Below, piece by piece: positions 17,675-26,328 of a stretch of DNA of 64,000 nt. The notes beneath the pieces were generated by a model, which saw only the letters and a list, made by a program, of their open reading frames with translations, was not told the origin of the DNA and made no database searches. A program made the position numbers and the translations under genes. How positions within the stretch are numbered: position 1 is the stretch's first letter; every line of letters starts with the position of its first letter. Origin of the DNA: an uncultured Pelagibacteraceae bacterium (GTDB taxonomy: Bacteria > Pseudomonadota > Alphaproteobacteria > Pelagibacterales > Pelagibacteraceae); assembly GCA_902634935.1 (NCBI GenBank), contig CACPMF010000007.1, forward strand, positions 1 through 64,000, in the 5' to 3' direction.

Positions 17675-20343
17675 TAAATCATGTTCCTTAAAACGTACTG
17701 TAAAATGCCACCATTTTTATAATATTCCAATTCATTTTTAGTGTCTATTCTACATAACATTTTGATCTTTTTAATATCTCCAGATTGATATTTAAATTCA
17801 ACTTCAACCTCATCTCTTGGGTTAATGCCTTTTTCAATATCAATAATTGAAATAAGTTCAGATCCTTTTAAGTTTAAATTCTCCCTATTCATCTCTCCAA
17901 CAAACTGTAAAGGTAAAACTCCCATTCCTATTAAATTTGATCTATGAATTCTTTCAAAGCTCTCAGCAAGAACTGCTTTAACACCTAAAAGTTTTGTGCC
18001 CTTAGCTGCCCAGTCTCTTGAAGATCCTGTGCCGTATTCTTTTCCACCAATAACAACTAAATCAGTTCCTCTTTTCTTATATTCAACCACAGCATCATAA
18101 ACAGGCATTACTTTTTCCTCTGGATATAATTTTGTAAATCCACCCTCAGTTCCTGGTGCCATTTCATTTCTAATTCTAATATTTGCAAAAGTTCCTCTCA
18201 TCATAACTTCATGATTGCCTCTTCTTGATCCATAAGAGTTATAATCTTTCGGTAAGATTTGGTGTTTCATAAAATATTCACCTGTTGGACTTTCTTTTTG
18301 AATAGAGCCTGCTGGAGAAATATGGTCTGTTGTGACACTATCTCCTAAAATTAAAAGAGGTCTTGCATCTTTTATTTCTTTAAATCCTTCTGGTTCATCA
18401 GAAAGATTATCAAAGAACGGAGGTTTCTTTACATATGTTGAAGTATCTTCCCAATTATAAATACTGCTTTCTTCTGTTTTAATTTTTTGCCATTGTTCAG
18501 GTCCTTCTGAAACATTTGAATATCTTTTAATAAACATTTCGGCATTTAAAGATTTTTGTAAAGTATCTTCTATCTCTTGGTTTGATGGCCAAATATCTTT
18601 TAAGAAAACATCATTGCCTTCTTTATCTTTTCCAAGTGGATCTTTGTATAAATCCTTATTCATCGATCCAGCAATTGCGTAAGCAACAACTAATGGGGGT
18701 GATGCTAAGTAATTTGCTTTAACTAAAGGCGAAATTCTTCCTTCAAAGTTTCTATTGCCAGATAAAACTGAAACTGCATAAATATTTTCATCTTTAATTG
18801 CATCAGAAATATTATCAGGTAATGGACCTGAATTTCCTATACAAGTAGTGCAACCATAACCTACTAAATTAAATCCAAGTTGATCGAGATAAGTATTTAA
18901 ACCTGCTTTTGCTAAGTAATCTGTTACAACTTGTGAGCCTGGCGCTAATGATGTTTTAACCCAAGGTTTTGTTGTAAGTCCTTTTTCAATCGCTTTTTTT
19001 GCAAGTAAACCTGCTCCAATTAAAACACTTGGATTTGATGTATTGGTACAAGATGTAATTGCTGCAATTACAATATTTCCATCTTCTAAATTATAATCTT
19101 CTCCACTAACTTTTGCAGAACTTGGTTCTTTCTTTTTAGTTATTTCCTCATAAACTTTTTTAAAGTTTGAAGATGCTTCGGTTAATAAAACTTTATCTTG
19201 CGGTCTCTTAGGTCCAGATATAGTTGGAACCACTTTTGACATATCTAAAGAAACTGTATCAGTAAATTCAATTCCATCACTCGCCCACAATCCCTGTTCT
19301 TTTGCATAAGCTTCAACAATATCTACTGTTTGTTTATCTCTTCCTGAAAAGTTTAAATATTTTAAAGTTTCATCATCAATCGGGAAAAATCCACAAGTTG
19401 CACCATATTCTGGCGCCATGTTTGCAATGGTTGCACGATCTGCAAGGGTAAGATTTTTTAAACCTTCCCCATAAAATTCAACAAACTTTCCGACAACTCC
19501 TTTATCTCTTAGCATTTTAACAACTGTTAAAACTAAATCTGTTGCAGTAGTTCCTTCTGGAAGTTTATTAGTTAATTCAAAACCAATTACTTCTGGAATA
19601 AGCATTGATATTGGCTGACCTAACATGCCCGCTTCTGCTTCAATTCCTCCTACTCCCCATCCTAAAACTGACAAGCCATTTACCATTGTAGTATGACTGT
19701 CTGTTCCAACTAGAGTATCTGGAAAGATATAATCCTCATCTTTATATTTTTCTGACCAAACAACTTTAGATAAATATTCTAAGTTTACCTGGTGACAAAT
19801 TCCTGTTCCTGGAGGAACTATTCTAAAATTGTTAAATGCTTGTTGTCCCCACTTTAAAAAAGAATATCTCTCAGAATTTCTATTGAATTCAATATCTACA
19901 TTTTCTTTTAAAGAATTTGCACTTGCAAATTTATCAACTTGAACTGAGTGATCTATTACAAGATCAACAGAAGATAAAGGGTTTATGGTATTTGGATCTT
20001 TATTTTTTTCTTTAACAGCTTCTCTCATTGCAGCAAGATCCGCAACTGCTGGAATACCAGTGTAATCTTGAAGTAAAACTCTTGCAGGTCTGTAAGCTAT
20101 TTCAGTTTTTGATTTTTTTGTTTTTAGCCATTCTTTAATAGCTTCAATTTGATTTTTAGTAACACTTAAATCATCTTCATATCTTAATAAATTTTCTAAT
20201 AATACTTTTAGAGATTTTGGAAGTTTGCTTACCCCATCAAGACCATTGTTTTCAGCAGCTTTAATTGAATAAAATTTATATTTTTTTCCACCGATTTCTA
20301 AATCAGATAAAGAGCTATATGAGTTTTTTGATCCTGGTTTCAT
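17674..20343 (-). CDS. acnA: Aconitate hydratase A
   Basis: An 889-aa cytoplasmic [4Fe-4S] enzyme interconverting citrate and isocitrate in the TCA cycle. Cluster ligands are C432 (ITSCTN) and C498/C501 (GCTTCIG). Other signatures are PDTLVGTDSHTTMVNGLSVLGWGVGGIEAE and the swivelling C-terminal domain with GKEYGTGSSRDWAAKG. Length is normal for AcnA. It heads the bamB run (1-bp overlap), placing core metabolism and envelope assembly in one likely transcript. Confidence 0.97.
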   Translation of the reverse strand: MKPGSKNSYSSLSDLEIGGKKYKFYSIKAAENNGLDGVSKLPKSLKVLLENLLRYEDDLSVTKNQIEAIKEWLKTKKSKTEIAYRPARVLLQDYTGIPAVADLAAMREAVKEKNKDPNTINPLSSVDLVIDHSVQVDKFASANSLKENVDIEFNRNSERYSFLKWGQQAFNNFRIVPPGTGICHQVNLEYLSKVVWSEKYKDEDYIFPDTLVGTDSHTTMVNGLSVLGWGVGGIEAEAGMLGQPISMLIPEVIGFELTNKLPEGTTATDLVLTVVKMLRDKGVVGKFVEFYGEGLKNLTLADRATIANMAPEYGATCGFFPIDDETLKYLNFSGRDKQTVDIVEAYAKEQGLWASDGIEFTDTVSLDMSKVVPTISGPKRPQDKVLLTEASSNFKKVYEEITKKKEPSSAKVSGEDYNLEDGNIVIAAITSCTNTSNPSVLIGAGLLAKKAIEKGLTTKPWVKTSLAPGSQVVTDYLAKAGLNTYLDQLGFNLVGYGCTTCIGNSGPLPDNISDAIKDENIYAVSVLSGNRNFEGRISPLVKANYLASPPLVVAYAIAGSMNKDLYKDPLGKDKEGNDVFLKDIWPSNQEIEDTLQKSLNAEMFIKRYSNVSEGPEQWQKIKTEESSIYNWEDTSTYVKKPPFFDNLSDEPEGFKEIKDARPLLILGDSVTTDHISPAGSIQKESPTGEYFMKHQILPKDYNSYGSRRGNHEVMMRGTFANIRIRNEMAPGTEGGFTKLYPEEKVMPVYDAVVEYKKRGTDLVVIGGKEYGTGSSRDWAAKGTKLLGVKAVLAESFERIHRSNLIGMGVLPLQFVGEMNRENLNLKGSELISIIDIEKGINPRDEVEVEFKYQSGDIKKIKMLCRIDTKNELEYYKNGGILQYVLRNMI

Positions 20344-20345
20344 GT

Positions 20346-20936
20346 TTATATATAAATAGTTACAATGCTTAGCAAAAGAAGCAGTGACATAGCATAATTA
20401 AAGTAATTTATAAATTTATCATTTGTCGCGAATTTCCTTAAAAATTTACCTATAAATGTCCATAAAGTAATACTCGTACTTGAGAAAATAAAGGCAAGTA
20501 AAACGATTTGTATCGCATAACTTAAATAGTTTTCTCCAAGTTCTAAATAAGTTGAAACAATAATTATTCCAAACAAAACTCCTTTTGGATTTAAAAATTG
20601 AAAGAAATAAGTATCAAAAAAGGTAACCGGATTTTTTTTTTCCTCTTCTTTCGAACTTTTAGAAAAAGAGATCTTATAAGCTAAATATAGCAAAAATAAG
20701 GTTCCAAGATATTTTAGAATATTTTGTAGAATAGGGAAAATCTTAAAAACATTTATCAGACCAATGGTTAGAAAAAATATTAATGAAGTAAATCCAAGGG
20801 TAACACCTAAGATAAGAGGAATTGTTTTTGTAATTCCAAAATTAAATCCAGAATATGATGCAACTACGTTATTTGGACCTGGTGTAAAGGCGGCAACAAA
20901 CCAAAAAAGAGCTATTGATAATATTTCTGGATGCAT
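20346..20936 (-). CDS. LysE family amino-acid exporter
   Basis: A 196-aa inner-membrane protein with about six hydrophobic segments and the LysE/RhtB signature FTPGPNNVVASYSG near residue 17-30. The family exports amino acids such as lysine, threonine or homoserine. It lies 2 bp before acnA and 5 bp after the CsaA-like gene in the same direction. Substrate unknown. Confidence 0.85.
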   Translation of the reverse strand: MHPEILSIALFWFVAAFTPGPNNVVASYSGFNFGITKTIPLILGVTLGFTSLIFFLTIGLINVFKIFPILQNILKYLGTLFLLYLAYKISFSKSSKEEEKKNPVTFFDTYFFQFLNPKGVLFGIIIVSTYLELGENYLSYAIQIVLLAFIFSSTSITLWTFIGKFLRKFATNDKFINYFNYAMSLLLLLSIVTIYI

Positions 20937-20941
20937 AATTA

Positions 20942-21286
20942 TTATGCAATCGGTAGACCATTTTCAGCTTTTTGAGAAGGATGAACTAAAGTTACTTTTC
21001 CATCAGCATCAATTGCTCCTAAAACTAAAACTTGCGAAACTACTCCAGCTATATTTTTTTCTGGAAAATTACAAACCGCAATTACTTGTTTGCCTTTTAA
21101 ATTTTCTTCATTGTAATAGTGAGTTATCTGTGCAGAGGACTGTTTAATGCCGATTTCATTACCAAAATCAACCTCAATCACTAATGATGGTTTTCTTGCT
21201 TTTTCATTTTTCTTTACAGATATAACTGTTCCAATTCTAATATCGACTTTGTCAAATATGTCGTAGGTTATTTGTTCTTTAATCAT
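20942..21286 (-). CDS. csaA: CsaA-like tRNA-binding domain protein
   Basis: A 114-aa stand-alone OB-fold tRNA-binding domain, the type at the C-terminus of some methionyl-tRNA synthetases. Motifs are VDIRIGTVISVKKNEKARKP, GIKQSSAQIT and AVCNFPEKNIAGVVSQVLVLG. Bacillus CsaA of this size has been linked to protein export/chaperone activity; other members bind tRNA. Its start is 24 bp from the divergent argE-like start, so promoters must overlap the coding sequences or be very compact. Confidence 0.85.
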   Translation of the reverse strand: MIKEQITYDIFDKVDIRIGTVISVKKNEKARKPSLVIEVDFGNEIGIKQSSAQITHYYNEENLKGKQVIAVCNFPEKNIAGVVSQVLVLGAIDADGKVTLVHPSQKAENGLPIA

Positions 21287-21310
21287 TATAAAATATGTTA
21301 AGTTAAAAGT

Positions 21311-22489
21311 ATGAGTATAGAAAACAATTTATACGAAAAATCAATCAAGATTTTAACTGATCTAATTGGATTTAAAACTGTATCAGGTCAAGATAACAGC
21401 GAATTAATCAGTTACTGTGAAAAAATTCTAAATGGCATTGGGGCTACAACTTTTAAAGTGTTCGATGATGATAATAAAAGAGTAAATTTATTTGGAACGT
21501 TAAAAGCAAAAAAAACAAACGGCAAAAAACCAATAATTCTCTCTGGTCATACTGATGTTGTTCCAGTTTCAAAAGGTTGGTCCAGCGATCCATTTGTTGC
21601 AACTATTAAAGAGGATAAGCTTTTTGGAAGAGGTTCGTGTGATATGAAAGGTTTTATTGCATGCACACTTGCTTATGCACCCATTTTTAAAGACAGTAAT
21701 TTAGATAGAGATATTCATTTTTGTTATACATTTGATGAAGAGACTGCTTGTATTGGTGCGCCTTTATTAATTAAAGAATTAAAAAAGAGAGATATTAAAG
21801 ATGGCATTTGTATTATTGGTGAACCCACAAATATGAAAATCATTGATGCTCATAAAGGTATGAATGAATATACGGTTCATTTTGGAGGACTTGCTGGTCA
21901 TAGTTCTAAACCTCACTTAGGAGTAAGTGCAGTTGAATACGCATCAAGATATGTAAATAAACTTTTAGAAATTAGAGAAAGCTTAAAACAAAGAGGACCA
22001 AAAGATTGCATCTTTGATCCACCACATTCAACTTTATCTGTTGGAGGGATTAAAGGAGGTATAGCTCACAATGTTATTGCAGATAAGTGCAGTGTTGAAT
22101 GGGAAACAAGACCAGTTGTAAAAAAAGATGCAGATTTTGTAACTCAAGAAATTGATAAATATGCTAATGAAATTTTATTGCCTGAAATGAAAAAAGTATT
22201 TCCAAATTCATTTATCAAAAAAGAAGTAATTGGTGAAGTTATTGGGTTTGATAGATTAGATCAGTCTGAAGCTTGTGAGTTTGTATCAAGTATTACAGGA
22301 GATAATTCAAGACAAGTTGTATCCTTTGGAACTGAAGCTGGTTTATTTCAAGAGGTAGGTATTAGTACTGTCGTTTGTGGACCAGGTTCAATTGAACAAG
22401 CACATAAAATTGATGAATTTATAGAACTGAATGAATTAAAAAAGTGTCTTAAGTTTTTAGAGGGTGTAAAAAATAAATCTATTAATTAG
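21311..22489 (+). CDS. argE: ArgE-like M20 deacetylase (acetylornithine deacetylase family)
   Basis: A 392-aa M20 metallohydrolase. Metal and catalytic residues are in LSGHTDVVP (H80, D82), RGSCDMKG (D111) and DEETACIG (E143/E144), with GEPTNMK and the AHKGMNEYTVHFGGLAGHSS dimerisation-domain start following. The best reading is N-acetylornithine deacetylase for arginine synthesis. The family also contains N-acyl amino acid hydrolases, and the neighbouring aldehyde dehydrogenase and ureohydrolase suggest arginine-related catabolism is possible. It overlaps the convergent aldehyde dehydrogenase gene by 4 bp. Confidence 0.78.
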   Translation: MSIENNLYEKSIKILTDLIGFKTVSGQDNSELISYCEKILNGIGATTFKVFDDDNKRVNLFGTLKAKKTNGKKPIILSGHTDVVPVSKGWSSDPFVATIKEDKLFGRGSCDMKGFIACTLAYAPIFKDSNLDRDIHFCYTFDEETACIGAPLLIKELKKRDIKDGICIIGEPTNMKIIDAHKGMNEYTVHFGGLAGHSSKPHLGVSAVEYASRYVNKLLEIRESLKQRGPKDCIFDPPHSTLSVGGIKGGIAHNVIADKCSVEWETRPVVKKDADFVTQEIDKYANEILLPEMKKVFPNSFIKKEVIGEVIGFDRLDQSEACEFVSSITGDNSRQVVSFGTEAGLFQEVGISTVVCGPGSIEQAHKIDEFIELNELKKCLKFLEGVKNKSIN

Positions 22490-23919
22490 TTCCAACCACC
22501 AACCGATTTAACTTCCAAAAATTCAAGCAAACCCTCTTTACCTGCTTCTCGACCAATACCAGAATGCTTAAAGCCACCAAATGGAGCATCAACTGCAATA
22601 CCAGCTCCGTTAACATCTACCATTCCTGATCTAAGTTTTCTTGCAACTCTTTGAACTTTATCATTGTCTTGGGTTTGAATATAATTTGTTAACCCATAAT
22701 CGGTATCATTTGCAATCTGAATAGCTTCTTCCTCAGTTTCAAATGGAATAACAGATAAAACTGGACCAAATATTTCAGTCCTTGCAATTTCCATATCATT
22801 ATTAACATCTGCAAATACTGTAGGTTTTACATAGTAACCATCATTTAATCCATCCGGTTTTCCAGGTCCACCAGCAACTAATTTTGCTCCCTCATCAATT
22901 CCTTTTTGGATAAGTCCTTGGATTTTATTAAATTGTGTTTCTGAAATAACTGGACCTATGTGTTCGCCTTCTTTATTTGGATCGTCTACTTTAAATTCAC
23001 TTGCATACTTTCTTAATCTTTCAACAGCTTCATCATATATTGGTTTTTCAACCAACATTCTTGTTGGAGCATTACAAGATTGTCCTGAGTTTCTAAAACA
23101 TCTTAAAGCACCTCTTTCAATAGCCTCTGCATCTGCATCTTTAAATATAATGTTTGCACCTTTTCCACCTAATTCTAAACTTACTCTTTTAAAATCTTTT
23201 GCTGCATTTTGTGAAATTAAGGCCCCTGCTCTTGTTGAGCCTGTAAATGAAATCATATTGACGTCAGGGTGACTTGTTAAGGCATCACCTGTAGTTGCGC
23301 CGTCTCCATTTACTAAATTAAATACACCTTTTGGAAATTTTGCTTCATCTATTAATTCTGCAATAATCATAGCAGATAAGGGTGCTAACTCTGATGGTTT
23401 TAAAACCATTGTACATCCAGAGGCCAAAGCTGGAATAACTTTCAATGTAACTTGGTTAATTGGCCAATTCCATGGTGTAATTAATGCACAAACACCTTTT
23501 GGTTCATATATCAATCTTTGATTTTTTGCGTGTTCTCCTAGTGGTTTTTCAAACTCAAATTCTTTTAAATAACGAATGAATGATTTTGTGTGACTAGCAC
23601 CAGTTCCTGTCTGAAGTTTTAATGCAAAATCTTTTGGTGCTCCCATTTCCTGAATAATTGCATCAGTAATATCGTTCCATCTTTTTTTATAAAGTGTGTA
23701 AAAGTTTTCTAATAAACTTAATCGCTCCTCTTTTGAAGAAAATCCCCATGTTTTAAAAGCTTCTTTAGCAGCTAACACTGCATCATTAACATCTTCTTTT
23801 CCACCTAAGGAAATAACTGCACAACTTTTTTCAGTTGCAGGATTTATAACTTGAATATCTTTTGGATTTTTTGGTGCAACCCACGAACCATTAATATAAA
23901 AATTTTTCTTTTCAATCAT
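22486..23919 (-). CDS. NAD(P)-dependent aldehyde dehydrogenase
   Basis: A 477-aa ALDH superfamily enzyme with N151 (TPWNWP), E249 (SLELGGKGAN) and the catalytic C282 (NSGQSCNAPTR). It oxidises an aldehyde to the acid in the cytoplasm. Downstream, 20 bp from the stop of this unit's neighbour, is the agmatinase-family gene in the same direction, so aminobutyraldehyde or guanidinobutyraldehyde-type substrates are plausible. Exact substrate cannot be told from sequence. Confidence 0.88.
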   Translation of the reverse strand: MIEKKNFYINGSWVAPKNPKDIQVINPATEKSCAVISLGGKEDVNDAVLAAKEAFKTWGFSSKEERLSLLENFYTLYKKRWNDITDAIIQEMGAPKDFALKLQTGTGASHTKSFIRYLKEFEFEKPLGEHAKNQRLIYEPKGVCALITPWNWPINQVTLKVIPALASGCTMVLKPSELAPLSAMIIAELIDEAKFPKGVFNLVNGDGATTGDALTSHPDVNMISFTGSTRAGALISQNAAKDFKRVSLELGGKGANIIFKDADAEAIERGALRCFRNSGQSCNAPTRMLVEKPIYDEAVERLRKYASEFKVDDPNKEGEHIGPVISETQFNKIQGLIQKGIDEGAKLVAGGPGKPDGLNDGYYVKPTVFADVNNDMEIARTEIFGPVLSVIPFETEEEAIQIANDTDYGLTNYIQTQDNDKVQRVARKLRSGMVDVNGAGIAVDAPFGGFKHSGIGREAGKEGLLEFLEVKSVGGWN

Positions 23920-23939
23920 GCGCGCAAATTATCCTTTCT

Positions 23940-24899
23940 TTATGATTTTGCAAATAAATTTGTTAATTCGTAAACAATTGTAGCAGCAGCAAGAGAAGTA
24001 ACTTCAGCATGATCATATGCAGGTGCAACTTCTACGACATCTGCCGAGATCAAATTTAAACCTGACAATCCTCTTAGGACATTAACCATTTCTCTAGTGG
24101 TCATACCTGCTATTTCAGGTGTTCCTGTTCCTGGTGCAAAGGCTGGATCAAGCACGTCAATATCAATAGATAAGTACAAAGCATTATCTCCAACTCTTTT
24201 TTTAATTCTTTCTGCAATTTTATCTGTTCCCTCTGTTTGAAATTCATCACAATGAATAATTTTAAATCCAAAACTTTCATCGTTTTTTATGTCATCTCTG
24301 CTGTATAAAGGTCCTCTTATACCAACATGCATAGAGGCATCATCTAGAAATAAATTTTCTTCACGAGCTCTTCTAAAAGGAGTTCCATGTGTATAGGGTG
24401 CACCAAAATATGTATCCCAAGTATCTAAATGAGCATCAAAATGGACCAAAGATACTGGGCCGTTATTCTTTTTATTTGCAGCTCTTAATAGTGGCACTGC
24501 AATTGTATGATCACCGCCAAGACTAATAATTCCACCTACTTTATTCAATAAATCTGTTGCGCCTACCTCAATTTGTTTAATGGCTTCATCAATATTAAAT
24601 GGGTTACATGCTATATCCCCTGCATCTGCAACTTGTTGAACCTTAAACGGCTCAACATCATAACTTGGATGATAATTAGTTCTTAAATGTCTTGAGGCTT
24701 GTCTAATACTTTGAGGTCCAAATCTTGCACCAGGCCTGTAACTTGTTCCACTATCAAATGGAATTCCAACAATTGCAACATCACAACTTTCAACATCTCT
24801 TAATTCTGGCAATCTTGCAAATGTACTTGGTCCTGCATATCTTGGAACTTTTGTTCCACTAACTGGTTGAACTGGATTTTTATTTCTTTCTTTTTTCAT
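23940..24899 (-). CDS. speB: Agmatinase/guanidinobutyrase-family ureohydrolase
   Basis: A 319-aa binuclear-manganese ureohydrolase. Ligands are H131 (GGDHT), D155, H157 and D159 (HFDAHLD), and D246 and D248 (SIDIDVLDPAFAPGTGTPE). The family removes urea from agmatine, 4-guanidinobutyrate, proclavaminate or, in some members, guanidine. The gene precedes the aldehyde dehydrogenase on the same strand by 20 bp, fitting a guanidino-compound degradation pair. The symbol denotes the family; specificity is unproven. Confidence 0.8.
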   Translation of the reverse strand: MKKERNKNPVQPVSGTKVPRYAGPSTFARLPELRDVESCDVAIVGIPFDSGTSYRPGARFGPQSIRQASRHLRTNYHPSYDVEPFKVQQVADAGDIACNPFNIDEAIKQIEVGATDLLNKVGGIISLGGDHTIAVPLLRAANKKNNGPVSLVHFDAHLDTWDTYFGAPYTHGTPFRRAREENLFLDDASMHVGIRGPLYSRDDIKNDESFGFKIIHCDEFQTEGTDKIAERIKKRVGDNALYLSIDIDVLDPAFAPGTGTPEIAGMTTREMVNVLRGLSGLNLISADVVEVAPAYDHAEVTSLAAATIVYELTNLFAKS

Positions 24900-24952
24900 T
24901 TTATAAAAATCTAAGATAATATTATCTTACCTAATTCGTCTATAATTAATTA

Positions 24953-25681
24953 ATGAGAATTTTAATATTATTGTTATTTTTCATAAATATTGCTTACGTA
25001 AATGCTGATGAAATTTATAACTTACTTAAGATACCAAATTTAGAAATTTTTAAATTAAAAAGTAAAAATAATATTCGATATTTAAATGCAAATAATGATT
25101 TTAAAATAGGTGTAGATGACAATATTACTTGTAAAAAAACAAAAAAAATTAATTTAGATAAAAAATTTCCAGTTATTGAAAAGAATCTTAGTTTATATAA
25201 TTCAAATTTTCTAAAAAAAATTCAGCTAAAATATATAGTTTTATGTGAGGATCTATTTATTTCAGAGATAAATACTGGTGGAATACCTGATACTCAGAAA
25301 AGAACACTTATATTGGATATTAATTTTAATCAAAAGTATTTTGAAAGAATGATCCACCATGAAATTTTTCATATGATCCAAAGCAGTCACCAAAATTACT
25401 TTGATGAAGAATTATTTTCAAATTTAAATGAACCAAATTTCACTTATGCTGAATGCTCTACTTGTTCCGATAGACTTAATTTAGATTTATATGAAAATAC
25501 AAAGGGATTTTTAAATGAATATTCAAAATCAATTCCATCTGAGGATATGGCAGAAATTTTTTCTTTTTTAATGATTAATAAATCTAAGATGAATGAAATA
25601 ATTCAGGAGGACAATATTTTAAAAAATAAAGTTGATTTAATTAAGTCTGGATTATCAAAAATTGATAACAATATTTTATGA
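24953..25681 (+). CDS. Putative secreted HExxH metallopeptidase-like protein
   Basis: A 242-aa protein with a signal peptide (MRILILLLFFINIAYVNADE, cleavage likely after residue 18). H136-E137-x-x-H140 (IHHEIFHMIQ) is a zinc-site helix, and E197-D198-M-A-E201 (SEDMAEIFSFL) about 57 residues later is the kind of second motif that supplies a third ligand in several metallopeptidase clans. A CSTC pair lies between them. I recognise no named family. It overlaps the cyclophilin gene by 4 bp (ATGA), so the two envelope proteins are translationally coupled. Substrate unknown. Confidence 0.6.
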   Translation: MRILILLLFFINIAYVNADEIYNLLKIPNLEIFKLKSKNNIRYLNANNDFKIGVDDNITCKKTKKINLDKKFPVIEKNLSLYNSNFLKKIQLKYIVLCEDLFISEINTGGIPDTQKRTLILDINFNQKYFERMIHHEIFHMIQSSHQNYFDEELFSNLNEPNFTYAECSTCSDRLNLDLYENTKGFLNEYSKSIPSEDMAEIFSFLMINKSKMNEIIQEDNILKNKVDLIKSGLSKIDNNIL

Positions 25682-26328
25682 TCAAAGCAGTTAGGGCATC
25701 ACTATCAGAAAAAATATTATTTATATTTTTAATTTGTCTTGGAATTTTTGCTTTTACATTTTTTTTTTTACTTAAAAATAAATGCCTATCAGTTAAAGAA
25801 GTAAATTTAGAAAAAGTAAATTTTCCTGATCCTGAAAATATAGCAATTATGAATGTTGAGTGTGGAAATGTGGTGATTGAATTATATCCTGAAATTTCAC
25901 CTAACTCTGTTGAAAGATTTAAAACTTTAATTGACAAAGGCCTATATGATGGATCAGCTTTTTATAAAGTTATTGAAAATACTTTAGTGCAGGCAGGAGA
26001 TTTACAATATGGAAAAAAAGAATATTTGGATTATTCAAAAATAGGAAGTGGTAAATCAAAACTTGGAACCCTTAAATCGGAACTGAATGATGATTTTGAG
26101 TTTACGGAAGGTAGTGTTGGATTTGCAAGATCAACAGAATATAATACAGAGGATAGCGAGTTTTTTATTACACTAAAAGAAATACCTATTTATCAAGGTG
26201 AGTATACTCCACTTGGTAAAGTGATATATGGTTTAGATATTTTAGAGAAAATAAAAACAGGCAATAAAGCAATATACGTGCTTAGGCCTGATTTTATTAA
26301 CTCTTTTAAAATGTTAAATGCTAATTAA
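25678..26328 (+). CDS. Membrane-anchored cyclophilin-type peptidyl-prolyl isomerase
   Basis: A 216-aa protein with an N-terminal transmembrane anchor (about 13-32, ILFIFLICLGIFAFTFFFLL) and a cyclophilin domain from about residue 55. Compared with the family, the catalytic FHRVI...FMIQGGD motif reads FYKVIENTLVQAGD, so the key Arg is Lys, and SQFFI is SEFFITL; activity may be reduced or altered. It would act on periplasmic proteins. Co-expressed with the HExxH protein upstream, suggesting a folding/degradation pair. It overlaps the convergent FadN-like gene by 8 bp. Confidence 0.78.
   Translation: MIKAVRASLSEKILFIFLICLGIFAFTFFFLLKNKCLSVKEVNLEKVNFPDPENIAIMNVECGNVVIELYPEISPNSVERFKTLIDKGLYDGSAFYKVIENTLVQAGDLQYGKKEYLDYSKIGSGKSKLGTLKSELNDDFEFTEGSVGFARSTEYNTEDSEFFITLKEIPIYQGEYTPLGKVIYGLDILEKIKTGNKAIYVLRPDFINSFKMLNAN

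Noticed and set aside
20764-21147. 127-codon plus-strand open frame across the LysE and CsaA-like genes
   Set aside because: It overlaps two genes with clear family motifs on the other strand, and its translation has no recognisable features.
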